Below are positions 50,901-62,689 of a DNA stretch of 64,000 nt, in pieces (position 1 is the stretch's first letter; each line of letters begins with the position of its first letter). Source of the DNA: Camarhynchus parvulus (lineage: Eukaryota > Chordata > Aves > Passeriformes > Thraupidae). Where the stretch lies: positions 15,533,501 through 15,597,500 of the forward strand of contig NC_044578.1 of NCBI RefSeq assembly GCF_901933205.1. Direction: 5' to 3'. Position numbers and translations under genes: made by a program. Under the pieces are notes generated by a model. It saw only the letters and a program-made list of their open reading frames with translations. It was not told where the DNA came from and ran no database searches.

Positions 50901-53900
50901 GGTCTGTAGGGCTGTAATGAGCAACAGAGCTGGAAACCAGGTGCCTTTCAGGGCCTCAGGTTTCAAGCTATTGAAACTGTGAAATGTGCTTAACAAAAAG
51001 CAAAGGCCAGCTGGGTTATAAATTGCTCCATGTCAGTATCAGTTTGTGTATTTGAGACCTAGGAAAATGCCAGCATGATCTGACCCAGGAGAATGAGATA
51101 GGTTTCTAGCTGTCTTTGTACTAAAATCTCGTTAAGTAAATTGGCTTTAGAGTTGAGTGTGTGTGCGGTGGCGCTGTCCCTTCGAGTCAGCACTCGTGTG
51201 CATGAATAATTGTACTTGGGAATGTTCCTCAGACCTTCAGAGCTATCTGTGGCTCAGTGCAGATTTCAGCCTGCACCCAGAGCAGGGGTGTTTTCCCCAG
51301 GTACTGCTGATCTGAAATCCCAGTGATTCAGTGTCATGTCTGCAAGGCAGAGGTCAGCTCCAGGAGCCCATGCAGGCATTGCACATAGGAGCTTTAGCAT
51401 GGCCCCTCTCAGGGACCTCTTCTTTCAGCTTAGGACCAGTAAAGCTGGCAGGCTGCAGTTTTGAGCTAGAACTCTGCAGAAGAGGTCTTAATTAAAACAT
51501 TTTTCTGAAGTAATTAAAAGTCTGTAAAATAATCATGTAGACAGCAGCTAGAGCATAGTTTGAAACCTACCTTTCTCCTCCCTGCCAGGAAGTCAAGTGA
51601 ATCTTGGCCACGTCTATCCCAGAACAGCAGGTATGCTCCCAGCCATGCTGTCTCCAAAGGAGTTGCCCCCCAGAAGAATTACACCCACTGTGAAAGGTAA
51701 TTTCAGAGGAAGGCAGGCAGGGTTATTGCCCTAGGTACAGGTCCTTGTGCCTGTGGAGCTTTGTTTGTGTTTCTTCTTGCATTGATCATCCTTAGCAACA
51801 TCTTTAACTCTGAACAGATTTGTTTAATTAAATGTTTTAAACATTCTTCAACAGGGCTTCTAAATGCTGAGTGCCCCAGAGGAGCTAGCAGCAGACAGCA
51901 TGGATTGTGAAACACTGAACACCCTTGTTGGGGCTCTGAGCATCCAAAAAATAACAATTTAGCTTTACATTCTGCTGCTCTCCCCAAACCAGAGTGAGAA
52001 GGGGCTGGTAATGGAGGAGACCTCAGAGATGTAGCATCACTGTGGTTTTGTTAGGCAGCAGTCAGTGCTCTTGACAGCCTGAAGGGCTGCTGCTATTATT
52101 AGCAAAATGGGGGTGATGGTGTGATTAGCTCTGTGCAAGACTTGAGTTCAAAGAAGCTTAAAGGATGGACAGATGCACACTGGACTAGGCACTGGATATT
52201 ACAAAACTACGTCAGTCCTGTGTGATGTGGAAAAAAGTGTGTAGATGCTGGTTCTCCATTTGTTATCCTGCTGGCCACAGCATTTCCAGTGCTTAAGAGC
52301 AAACAGGCCTCAGTGTGAGCTGCTGCTCCTCTGTGTATGAGAGTGGAGCAGGTGGGGTGCCTGGATGGATTTCTCATGCTGTGATGTGTAGTGGGGCTGG
52401 ACCATTTACAAGGACTCAGGTTAAAAAATGCCCTGAGCCCCAAGATCATTGGCTCTCAGCAGCCCCACTGCCTGCAGGGGTGTCTCTTCCTGTCAGTAAT
52501 TGTGAATGACACATTTTGGGGAAGAAAAACAACACTAAACACTAATTTTAGTACAGAATTATTTTGCTGTGGTGCTGTTTTGGAGGTTTAATGTGAAATG
52601 CCTTGCTACAGGATATTGGGGATGATACAAGTTTTCTTGGTCTCAAGAGGATGCAAAGGAAATTCATGGGAGATGAACTCAAGGGAAGATTAACAAATAC
52701 CTGGAAACTACCTCTGCTGTGGTAGGCCCTGGCTTTTGCCCTGATTTCTCTATGATCTGCAGTACCTCCCATCAGGAAGGGAGGTTCTCCCACAAAATGC
52801 CCTGGTGGAGAGCATCTTCCCATCAGGAGGCACCACAACTACAACATGCTCACACTTCAGGGCACAGAGGATGGCCACCAGCCTCAGGCATGTCTTCAAT
52901 TCCTCCATGATGACACCTTTATTTCAGGCTGCTTGGGATAACTTTCTGTGACAGGAAAGCTAAATTCCCTGTCCTTCCCTGTCTCATTTCTGTCCATCTT
53001 TCAGAGCACATACTTATTTTGCTTTTTCCAGACCAGCCTGCGGTGTCATCGGGGCACACAGGCACCATCTGCTCAGAGCTTTACTCCTTGGTGTAAGCCA
53101 CAGCCTTTGGTAGATACTTCTTTGATTGTGTCACACAAACAGACCCAAACGTTCTTCCTGTTTGGAGGCTCCTCCCTGGTGTCATGGTTTGATGATGGCT
53201 TCCTTGTCAACCCAGGACACCTGGCAGGAGCCCTCTCCTCCCTGCTGCTTGCAGGATGCTCCATCATTTGCTGGTTCCTGAGTGTTCTGAGCTTGTGTGG
53301 CCTTCCAGGACTGGCTCCAGTGTGGGCTCCTGTGCAGGAGACAAGGATGGGACTTCAGTCACTGCTGGCAGAGGATATTTGAGTTCTACTCCTGTTCACA
53401 GAGGGGGAGAAGGGACTGCCAGATACTCCCATCCTCCCTGATTTGTACTAAAGACCGGCATGTCCCTCTGGCCTGACACATGGAGAGGAAGGGATTTTAG
53501 ATAGATTGCTGGTTCCTGACTTCTGCTGATTTTGTCTCCCCAGAGCCCTGTCCACAAAAGGGCCCAGATGGGGCTCCTCCACCTCACCTGCATGCTGGGG
53601 GGTGCTGAGGGGTGTGCTGTTTTTGGGGCAGAATGAGCCAACTGTTTCAGAGCTTTTTTGAGCTGACTTAAAAATGCAAAGGTTTTTTCCGACTGAGCAG
53701 ACAGAGACTCTTACTGTCTCCTGGAGCAGGCACATTTGGAGATGCAGCTCTTGTTTCCTTCTATGAGATTTTGCACAAAGGCAGTGGCAAAGTGGCTGTC
53801 AAAGGCCAGGGGGATGGAAATTTCCTGTTTCTAATGTTGCAGGGTTGAAGTGAGGCACAGCTTGTGAGATTAATGCAGTGATTATGAGGAGTTTGGAACT

Positions 53901-56900
53901 GGTCCTAACACATCACAGAAAGCAAAGAAGTCCTGCAGTTCAATGTGCTGACTGTTCCCAGGCTGTTCTGCCTCTTCACTGCTCACCTCCTGAAGCTCTG
54001 TCATACAAAGCATGTGGTTGAACGAGCTCCAGTGAAACAATCCTAAAAAACCTGGGTTGCTTCTCAGAGCTTCATCGCTAACTGGGGTAGAGGTGAACTG
54101 TTCCTGCTCTAACCCCTCTTAAAGGACTTTTTTCTTTTACCAAAATGTTTGTTCTGAATTCCTTTGGCTTCACATTCAAAATTAATTTAACCTTGTTTTT
54201 TGCCAGATGCGTCTTTTGAAAACTGCAGACTTGAGCCATTGTGCATGATAGCTCTGATTTCAACCTGCTAAAAGTTTGACAACAATATCTGCAGTTTTTA
54301 TTTTCTCTTCCCTGTGGGTTTTGTTTTGGTTTCTTCTTTTTTGCTGCTGATTTGGAACAGGAAAAATTCTGGCTAAATTCTTCCTCCCTAATAAAATCTA
54401 GTGCAAAACTTCTCATCTGAAGGAACCATTCTACTGTATCATCCTATTAGTATGTGGGGAACATTTTCTTCCTGAAAGGATGTTACTGTACATTTTTTCT
54501 AACTTTAGCAGAAAAAAACCCCACTCTCTAAAATTCGGGGCTGTTCTGGAGATGCTGCTATCCTTCATTAATTAATTTGCTGTTTTACTGAAACCACAGA
54601 ATTGTGGGGAGCATTTCTGTGCCAGGCCTTCTCAATGGGCTGGTTGTGCTCAGGTAAGTGCTCAGTGCTGCAAGGGTTGTACAACTCAGTCCTTCAGCTT
54701 CTGTAAGTATCTTTTTACAAGCTCTAGGATCAGGATTCATACCTGCAATGTTTTTACTTTGATGCAGTTCTCTTAAGCAGTAAAGCACTATGTATGGGGT
54801 GTTTATTGGGGAAACACTGTGGCTTCAAACTCTGCAAGTGAAACTTTATTTTACTGATTTTCACTGTTACAGGCATACCAAGAGAAAATACAAACACCGT
54901 ATACAGTGTGATCTTCAGATGCCATTTGGGAATAAATATTTACACGAGTTACAGGTAAAGAAACATGCTTGTGGCTGAAAAGAAAGTCCAATTTTTATGT
55001 TGTCCCCCTGTCTTTGCTGATCTGGCTCAGCCAGGGAAATAGCAGTGAGCATCTGGCTGGTCAGCCCTGCCCTGGCACCCAGGCCCAAAGCTACACAGGG
55101 AGCTGAGAAGGGAGGTCGCTGCTTTGCTCTGCTCTGTGTGTTTAGCTGAAGAGGAGAGCCAGATGGTGTATTCATTCTGGGGCATGGAGCAGTGGACACT
55201 GGCCTGCTGGGAAAAGATCCAAGCCCATCAATTCAATTCCCATGAATGGCGAGTGCATTGATTTAATCCAAGAGCTGGAATTGACAATGCCATACCCACA
55301 GTTGCTGATATATTGCTTTGCTTTTCTTGTGACTTAGAGCATCTGGAAAGTAGCTTTGAACTAATAGCTTGTATGTCTTCTTTCAGGAGGGAACTGGTGA
55401 AAATTCATGCAGAGACAGTTGCTCTGGCACAGCCCTCATTAGGCTGGAGGAATCCTGAGCAGATTTGGAACTGCCTTGGTTTTGGTCAGTTTACAACTTT
55501 CTTTAATTTGCTAAAGAAATCATACTTGACAGGGCTATAGGACTTCATAAACAACATTAATTTTCTTTTTCCCTATTCTTACTTATATCCTCAGGCAAAG
55601 AAGACATGAAGTTTTAATTCAAAACCCCACATCCTACAGTTGATCTCCTAGGTGTGCCAGATTTAACAACAGGTTGATTTGGTTTCTGTGTTTTAAAATA
55701 TACATGGAGATCTCTGACCTTTTCACTTGAGCTGAACTTACATGATAAGGCAGGGTATGATCACAGCACAGTTCCAGTGCTGCTGCCTTTTACTGGTTTG
55801 ACCAGCAGTGACATGGATGGCAGCAAAGGGTCTTGAGACTTTCTACGTCAAAGGTCTGTAAAAATACCTCTCCTACTGTTGCTGGCACAGCCCTGACTGT
55901 GCACACAGGAACCCCACCTTCACTGGCTAGAGTAGGTGGCTCTGATTTCCCATGCTTCTGGTGCCAAGGAATTTTGCAAATTTTTTTTGTGTAACTTGGA
56001 TGGAAAATGATATTTCGGTGGTTTTTTTCTGTCATTGCTGATTTTGCTCTCCTTCCCCTGGTATATATCTTGGAGAGTTTATACATCTTAATGCAATTAT
56101 GCCAAGGGAGGTGATGTCCTGAGGAAAGGAGAAAGTGGAAAAAATTATATAAGCCTCCAGAAATAACACAGAAACCTTTTTTTTTTTTCTGCAATACTGA
56201 AAGCCTGTTCCAGGTGAGTAAATTAAAAGTGTTTGTTAATAATACACTGAAAGACAATGTAAGTGTATGGGTGCCTGCTAGGAATGCCCACCAGAACAGG
56301 ATTCCACCTCCAGAAGCACTGCCACCAGAGAATTCTGCTGGTACATCCAGGGGTTTTCCAGGGGACAGACACTGGGATGGTCCCTTTCAAATGCCACCTG
56401 ATGAATCACACTTTTCTGAGGTGGTTGTGGAGCAGTGTTTGGCTCTGCATACAAATTCCACCGAACAAGTGCAGTCAGGAAAAATTCCTTGAACGTAATA
56501 CAAGGATAAAGCCATGGCCAGCCTAGCCCACATCAGCTCCTGGGACAGCCAACTCCCACATGGACTGTGCCCCACAGGGAGCCTGAACTGGCCTTTGCTT
56601 GTGGGCGTGGGCTGAGCAACCAAGGTGCTTGGGGCCAGTGTGAGCCCTTGCCCATGGTATGTACATTTCCAAAACCTGGTATTTTGTGTGCAGGAATGCT
56701 GCAGGAGGCAAGGCAAGCCCATTGTGTTGTGGAGCACTAACCCTGGTGTTCTGGGACTCTGGGCCTAACTTTATGTTAGATGTATATGTTTGCATTTGAT
56801 TATTGCCTCTCATAGAAAAATACATAAACAGACATCCCTCACACTGTAGCTCTCTGTTAGTTTGCCTGTAGTTGCTGGAGTCATTACTGTGAAGGGACAA

Positions 56901-59900
56901 AGGAAAAGGAAGAGAGATGTATCTCAGCCACAGGCTAGATCTCGTTCAGAGCCCATAACAAAATCAGTTCACCAGTGCCCCTGTCTGGGGACAACTGAGC
57001 TGGGTGAGAATCATTGACAGGAGAGGGAGTGTATGTATTTCTTTTTTTGTTTGAATCCTGATTTTACCTTTCTGTCATAGAATACTTAATGTACACCACT
57101 TAGAAGGTTAAAATACAAATCTTCACAGTTCCCTCCCAGAGTCACCTAAAATACTTCTGGGATTTGTGCAGGGGAATCTCAGCAGTGAAGGGGGTGAATC
57201 CATTAACCTGGCAGTATGTGTCCCTTGGTAGAAAAATTAGGTGAGAAAAACTGCCTTTGAATCCCCCATCACCACAATACTCACTCCTGCCCTCTCTCAG
57301 AAATTCCCTTCAGGAGTGCTGATTCAGCTTTTTCCGTGACTGCACATAAACTGTATGAAAGAATGAGATTTTCAAAAGCCCTCAAAAAGGGGGAAGTTGT
57401 GCATCTGTGCAGAAAAAACATGTTGTGCATCCACATTAAGATCTATAGTTGTGGTTATCTGCTCTTAAAGTGTTTCTGGATTGGGACCACAGATGATGAA
57501 TCTCACTGGAACCACGTACATGACCCTAGAGCACAGAGCTGAGTGAAATCCACGTTTCACAAGGATTTTTGAGAGACAGCCAGCACTGTTTTCAAAGTGC
57601 TCTCAAATATTGTGGAGAAATGATGACAGATACTGCAGTACTCATACTGATGAATATGCTCAGGCTCTGTAGAGCATCTCTACATTCATGCCAGGACTTG
57701 AGATCCAGAATAACAAGTGAAGTGCAAGAGGAGGAGGAGGGAAAAGCTGCTAACAGGCAGATGCTTTTATCATTTTCTGGACGAGCTGCTTTGGCCTCAG
57801 CAGAAGTAGCTGTCTCCTGGCAGGCAGAGCTGCTTTGCAGAGCAGAGCAGGCAGAGTTACCAAGGCACAAGCCATTTTCAGACCATAAAGAGAAGTTTCT
57901 TTCCCAGGGAAGAGCTGAAGGGATGTGAAACCTCCATTGGTGCCAAGGCGCTCATACCCCTGACACCTGAGGGCTGCTGCCCTGGCTGCTGACATGTGGA
58001 GGGTGGCACAGCAGCCACCTTTTGCACTGAATAAACTTACCCTGTTTCCAGACCAAGACTCCAAAGTGAGTTTACAGCACAATTATTAAGCTAACAGAGT
58101 GTGTAATCATCAGACATTTCACAGAAACTGCAATATTTGTATGTGAGGCTCCTCACTGTACATTAATTCAAAGCAAAACAAATGGGAAGCACAGAAAATA
58201 ATTATTTTCAGCATTAAATTTTCATGTTGCACTACATACAAAAATCTGATTCAGAAACACGTGCAGCATATGTAAGTTTTATGAGCCTTGAACAGTAAAG
58301 GGTTTGCTGAAACTTCTGTCATCCTTGAAGTGCATGGGAAGTAAGCATGAATGCAGTGTGAGAAAGAAGCTGTAGCTGTTTACTTGAGCTTTAAGTAACA
58401 ATAAAAAACTATAAATTAAAAACGAGAAAAAATACTGCTCAGTCACACTGAAAAGTCCAAGAATAAAACTCAAGAGCAAAGGCTCAGAAAGTGGCCTGCA
58501 AATGTAAATATGTATACACACTCAACCTTTTTTGTCCCACCTACCCTTTTTTAATGTATTTTAAAAGTCTCTGTGACTCCATGGCAGTTTTGAGGAAGGA
58601 AGCACAGGCGCATGGGCAGTCTTGTACCTCTGTGCACAGTTCCTGTAGAAAACCCACATCCGAGCCTACTGCAGCATGAAAGAAAAGGAACCGGGTTTGT
58701 GCTCTTTCTGATACAGGGTTACCTATTCAGAAGATTTGAAAAATACTGGCAATGAATATGTATGTTTGTGTTAGTTTATTGTCTTGTTGGGCTTTTTTTA
58801 TTTTTAAGGAAAGAGAAAATTAGGAAGGGGTATGGCACAGGCATCTCTAACATGCAAATGGGCGCATCATAAGCAACTGAAAGAAATGCTCCAGGGCCTA
58901 AGTGGGCTGACTGAGAGGGAAAGAGCAATGACAGCTCCAGTTCTGTCCCTACTCAGGGCACCTACGCAGCTCTGCCTCCCAATGTGGAGGCTACAGGGCA
59001 AAGAGCCCGACCAGAGTCCCACACACCTCTTGCAGCACTTTTCTGCGTGCCTAGATAACAAGAGAGCCGGGTGTCAAGGAGAGCAAAGTAAAAGCAAGTT
59101 GTAAATATAAAAAGCAATAAGCATAACTGCTATTTTTTTTGTATTTGCATTCAAGAAAAGTAAAGCACTTCACTAATAATTTGACAATTACTAGAAAGTT
59201 GTTCTGCAAAGATCCTTTCTCCTCTAGGGCTATGACATAATGAAGCTGATATCCTGTCTCTATTCCCAACTAACCAGCTGTTGGCAAGCATGCCAAAAAC
59301 CAGCCCAAACCCTGAGATGGGTTTGGTTACCCTCACTTCAGGGTTCTGCTGTGGCCCAAGAGTTACAGCAATCACTGTCTCTGGCAAGTACCCACTGCTG
59401 CTGGTGGATGCTGAGGAGGCTCCAGCAGGGCCACCCAGCGTGTGAGCTCCAGCAGGTCTGTGTTACAGCACATTTGAGGGCTTCTAGTCTTTCCTCTAAA
59501 GGAGCTACATAAAGAAGTTTGTTAAGTTTGGTTGATTTTTAATCTATATTCTAGGTGGGTTTTTTCCCTGGAGGAAAGAGAACATGATTAGTTTCTGCAT
59601 TAGGATGTTTCCACTCCCTCCTGCTGAATTTTAGGGTATCTTTTATGCTTGTGTTCTCAATATATGCATTCAGAGAGCATATTTGAGCTTTGGAAATCCA
59701 TATTACGGCTCTGATTTATGCTGTGATGACAGACATAAGAGCCCTGAAATCAGTGTGGCTCTGGATGGTTACCATGGTTCTTCTGTGAAGCTGGGATGGA
59801 AGGATCTGCTTCTATGTTAATATCTAAAAAGAAACAAAGGGGATTAGATTTAGCATTCTAGAAAGAAACAATGTAATTTTCATGTTCCTGCCCTACTCTC

Positions 59901-59971
59901 CATCATCCTAAAATGCAAAGAAGGCTACTTCCTGAAAATGTCAAGTGTCAGGCAGGGGACATCCATGTTAA
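47906..59971. other. Intergenic spacer between LRRC8D and the right-hand locus
   Basis: No exon could be supported on either strand. GC content rises locally at 49,790-50,130 (with about eleven CpGs in 250 bases) and at 53,000-53,650, while the rest is AT-leaning. Open frames of 80-155 codons occur on both strands, including overlapping ones at 49,769-50,391, and none shows a domain. The stretch at 58,090-58,260 is rich in TAAT-like homeodomain cores and looks like conserved non-coding sequence, but this cannot be tested here. Confidence 0.45.
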
Positions 59972-59997
59972 ATATATATATATATATATATATATAT
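59972..59997. repeat. (AT)13 microsatellite
   Basis: Twenty-six bases of perfect alternating AT are bounded by 'catgtta' and 'ccctactg'. It is the longest perfect dinucleotide repeat in the window and a likely length-polymorphic marker. Confidence 0.97.
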
Positions 59998-60566
59998 CCC
60001 TACTGTGAACACTGCTTTAATGGTACAGGAGAGAGGAGCTGTTGGAGAGATGTACTCCTGTAGGTTTAAACATTATGTCAGCCACACCTGCTCTGAACAG
60101 GGTTAATAGACAGCTTCCATCAAAGGCCAGAAGAACCCTCTCTCTTCAGTGAGATGTAAATCAACTCCACTGCAATGAAACTGTTTTAGTGTTAGGCCTC
60201 CACAATTGTTGGTACCTGGTTGCTAACCACTGTTAGCAGCGATTGATAGTTATTTGACAGAATTTCTTCAGGTTTTGGACAAAGCTTTAAAAGGAGGGGC
60301 AGAGGAAAACACGGTACTTGGGAAGAGGAGGAGAGGGTGTAGGTAGTCACGGCACTGAACTGCAGAAGAACTGTATTTCACAGTAACTGCGCTGCTATTG
60401 TTCTTGGAAAAAATCACTCACTGTTCTCTTATCCCTGTACTACTCTGAAGAATCTACAAAAAAGCCCAAAAAAAAACCTGAGAAAACAAACCCAAGGAAA
60501 CACTAGAACATGAATACAAGAGCAGAATGTAATTGTACAGGGAGATTCTACACTGAACTGAAACAT

Positions 60567-61178
60567 TCATGTTTTGATCGTTGACAACAAATGAAGTACA
60601 ATGCTGGTCTGTTCCCCTTCTCTTCTTATGTCTCCATTTTGTTTTACTTTGCTTAGCTTAGATTTTTTTCCTTTTTGGAGTCCTGCAGGGAGGAAAGAAG
60701 GAGTCTTTGTTTGAAAACGTCTGAAACCAACAGTGGCCCATTGATCATAATTAAGTCTAAAATAATACGCTTTTGCTGACCTGTTTGTATTGAATCCAAA
60801 AAATTGTATGTTATACCTGCTGTAGTTTTGATCTGCCCCCAGATCCAGTTTCTTCTCCTTGAGCTTCTGGTTGTGGGACAATAAGCCCAAATAAACCTTT
60901 GTGTTTTCAGGGCTATATCTCCTCTTCTGTATGAAACCAAATTTTTCATAATCAGGTATTCTCTTTGGCACATTTCTTTGACAGATGCCTGTCCCCATAA
61001 CAACCATCTCTGTTGTCAATAAGTTCTTCTGACCATGAAAGGACACAAAGGACAGCAGTAGTTTCCACAGGAACACTGGGGAATTGCATACAAATTTCAA
61101 GTAATCTTGCCATGATGTGCATGGGCCCAGTTCAGAACCTCCTGAAGTCCATATGAAACTGCTGATTTCAACGATCAC
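60567..61178 (-). CDS. Hypothetical 203-residue ORF, unrecognised
   Basis: I do not recognise this protein. The frame reads from ATG at 61178 down to a stop at 60567. The middle part (about residues 58-185) is rich in Tyr, Phe, Lys, Arg and Asn, for example 'PKRIPDYEKFGFIQKRRYSP' and 'SRYNIQFFGFNTNRSAKAYY', and has a Lys-rich tail (KGKKSKLSKVKQ). This looks more like a real soluble protein than most chance frames here. Against it: a frame this long is expected about 0.3 times by chance in 64 kb on my rough uniform-composition estimate. No minus-strand polyadenylation signal lies close downstream, and no strong acceptor precedes the segment. Favouring it: a small CpG island 450 bp upstream on its own strand. 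It could be a gene, a lineage-specific exon, or chance. Confidence 0.3.
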   Translation of the reverse strand: MIVEISSFIWTSGGSELGPCTSWQDYLKFVCNSPVFLWKLLLSFVSFHGQKNLLTTEMVVMGTGICQRNVPKRIPDYEKFGFIQKRRYSPENTKVYLGLLSHNQKLKEKKLDLGADQNYSRYNIQFFGFNTNRSAKAYYFRLNYDQWATVGFRRFQTKTPSFLPAGLQKGKKSKLSKVKQNGDIRREGEQTSIVLHLLSTIKT

Positions 61179-61629
61179 TCATGTCTTCAGGGGCTGCTTC
61201 TGACCTTTCGAATTCAGGTTTTTAACATGACAAACTATAGAGGCTTAACCCTGTGACCCTTGGTAGTCTAGCATACTCTAATGAGTAATTTTGCTGATGA
61301 TTAGTCACCAAATAGATGTGCTTTAGGAGAACAGTGGAGAGATTCACAAAAATATGTATTTTGGCATAATTTCCTATGAATGAGGAGTGCTAGGTGCCGC
61401 GGACCTGCTTCTGTCCATTCTCAGTCTTGGTCTGTAGAGACCCCGAACATGCATGCAGGCAGCACGCATAGCCTGATCCTGCTCCTAAGGATGCGTGCAT
61501 AGGGAAAAATCCTTCCAGGCTCTCCCAGCACTTGTCTCCCACACTGCTCATGTGACTCACAAGCTGACTGGCTTGGAGCTCGTTACCAGCTCGTATGCAT
61601 GGACACAGAACAGAGGACACAGTCAGTCA
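61179..61629. other. Spacer between the minus-strand ORF and the small CpG island
   Basis: No clear feature was found. If the ORF at 60567-61178 is transcribed from the island on its right, this would be 5' UTR or an intron. Short open frames on both strands at 61,390-61,690 show no domain. Confidence 0.35.
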
Positions 61630-61930
61630 CTGGAGCCATGGCTCTGCCCGAGCACACGGTATCTCTGGCGGAGAGGCCGGGGGTGAAGCCGAAGGCAGGG
61701 CTCTCTGGCAGGGATGGCGGCGGTGCCGGCGCTCCCCGGCGCGGGCCCATGCGCTCGCCTCTGCTGCCCTCCAGAGCCCGGCCGGCGGAACTGAACTGTG
61801 CCCGCCGGGCCCCGGCTCGGGGTTAACCGGATCTCACTCTTCCTTCACCGCGGAGACTCAAACCGTGCGGGCCTGCAGTGCGGCTTTTATCACTTTGAGG
61901 ATGGCGAGAAACTGGTACGGCCACCCAAGA
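61630..61930. promoter_or_regulatory. Small CpG island, candidate second promoter
   Basis: I count roughly thirty CpG dinucleotides in about 300 bases (densest 61,680-61,880), with GC-rich flanks falling off sharply on both sides. CpG islands of this kind usually mark promoters. It is separated by about 800 bp of ordinary sequence, partly a CR1 fragment, from the larger island at 62,690. It may serve an upstream start of the right-hand gene, a divergent non-coding RNA, or the minus-strand ORF. A 23-codon plus-strand frame with good Kozak context starts at 61,901 (ends at 61,972), but nothing else supports it. Confidence 0.55.
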
Positions 61931-62382
61931 CTGAAGGAAGCCCTGATTCCCCGGCAAATCAAACCCCATTAGAGAGTGGCTTTGCTCGCTTATACAGCCT
62001 GAGAGTTCACCCACAGCCTGTCCTCAGAGACATCTCCCCAGGTTTTATGTACCAGATCTGCTCATTACCATCTCATATGTTTTTTATTCTGCTTTTTCTT
62101 TTTTCCCATTTATTTTTGTTTCTTTCAGGGTTGTATAAAACATTAAGAAACTCTAAGGAGTGGCATACTCCTCATGTGATCTTCACACAGGTCGTTGAGG
62201 ATTTTTTGCATGATCATGTGTCTGGGCGAAGTCTGTTTCTTCAAATCTTTTGGCTGCATAGAGGAGCACAGTGGTACCTTACAACTAGCCTCAAGTTAAG
62301 TCTGTGTTTAACATCAGCCATCTTGAGTGTTACAGTGCAGCCTGTTACAGACACAAAATACTTTGGTTGGAGGCTGATGCAT
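61931..62382. other. Interval with a strong acceptor-like sequence
   Basis: A long pyrimidine tract from about 62,080 ends in TTTCTTTCAG at 62,119-62,128, an excellent match to a 3' splice site on the plus strand. An open frame runs through it (61,798-62,403) but ends inside a CR1 fragment and carries no domain. If used, it would define a non-coding 5' exon fed from the island at 61,630-61,930. No convincing donor follows. Confidence 0.3.
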
Positions 62383-62515
62383 CACAGAATCACTGAATCA
62401 TAGAATGTTAAGGGATTGGAAAGGATTTCAAAGATCATCTAGTCCCAGCCCTACACCCCCCCCCCCCAGGGCAAGAACACCTCACACTAGACAGTGTGAC
62501 ATAATCCAGGCAGTA
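62383..62515 (-). mobile_element. CR1 LINE 3'-end fragment with poly-C tract
   Basis: In plus-strand reading the fragment has TCACAGAATCACTGAATCATAGAATG, GGATTGGAAAGGATTTCAAAGATCATCTAGTCCCAGCCC and CACTAGACAG, the reverse complement of the CR1 3' end. A run of 12 C (62456-62467) interrupts it where the family normally has a shorter C stretch. The copy separates the two CpG islands. Confidence 0.85.
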
Positions 62516-62689
62516 AAGAATTTCTTTGTTAGGTAAACTGGTGGGGTTAGGTCCATCAAAGGGGACATCACAGAGGCCATTTCTTAAACAAACGGTTTAT
62601 TTCACAAAGCCGTTTGGTTTGCGTAACACAGCAGCAGCTCGCACTGGGAACTGGCCGGGTCCATGGACAGGGCACTGCATCTGCAGGGG

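Noticed and set aside
61798..62403. A 201-codon plus-strand frame
   Set aside because: It spans an unrelated CpG island, reads through a splice-acceptor-like tract and ends inside a CR1 fragment (HHRITES comes from the repeat).
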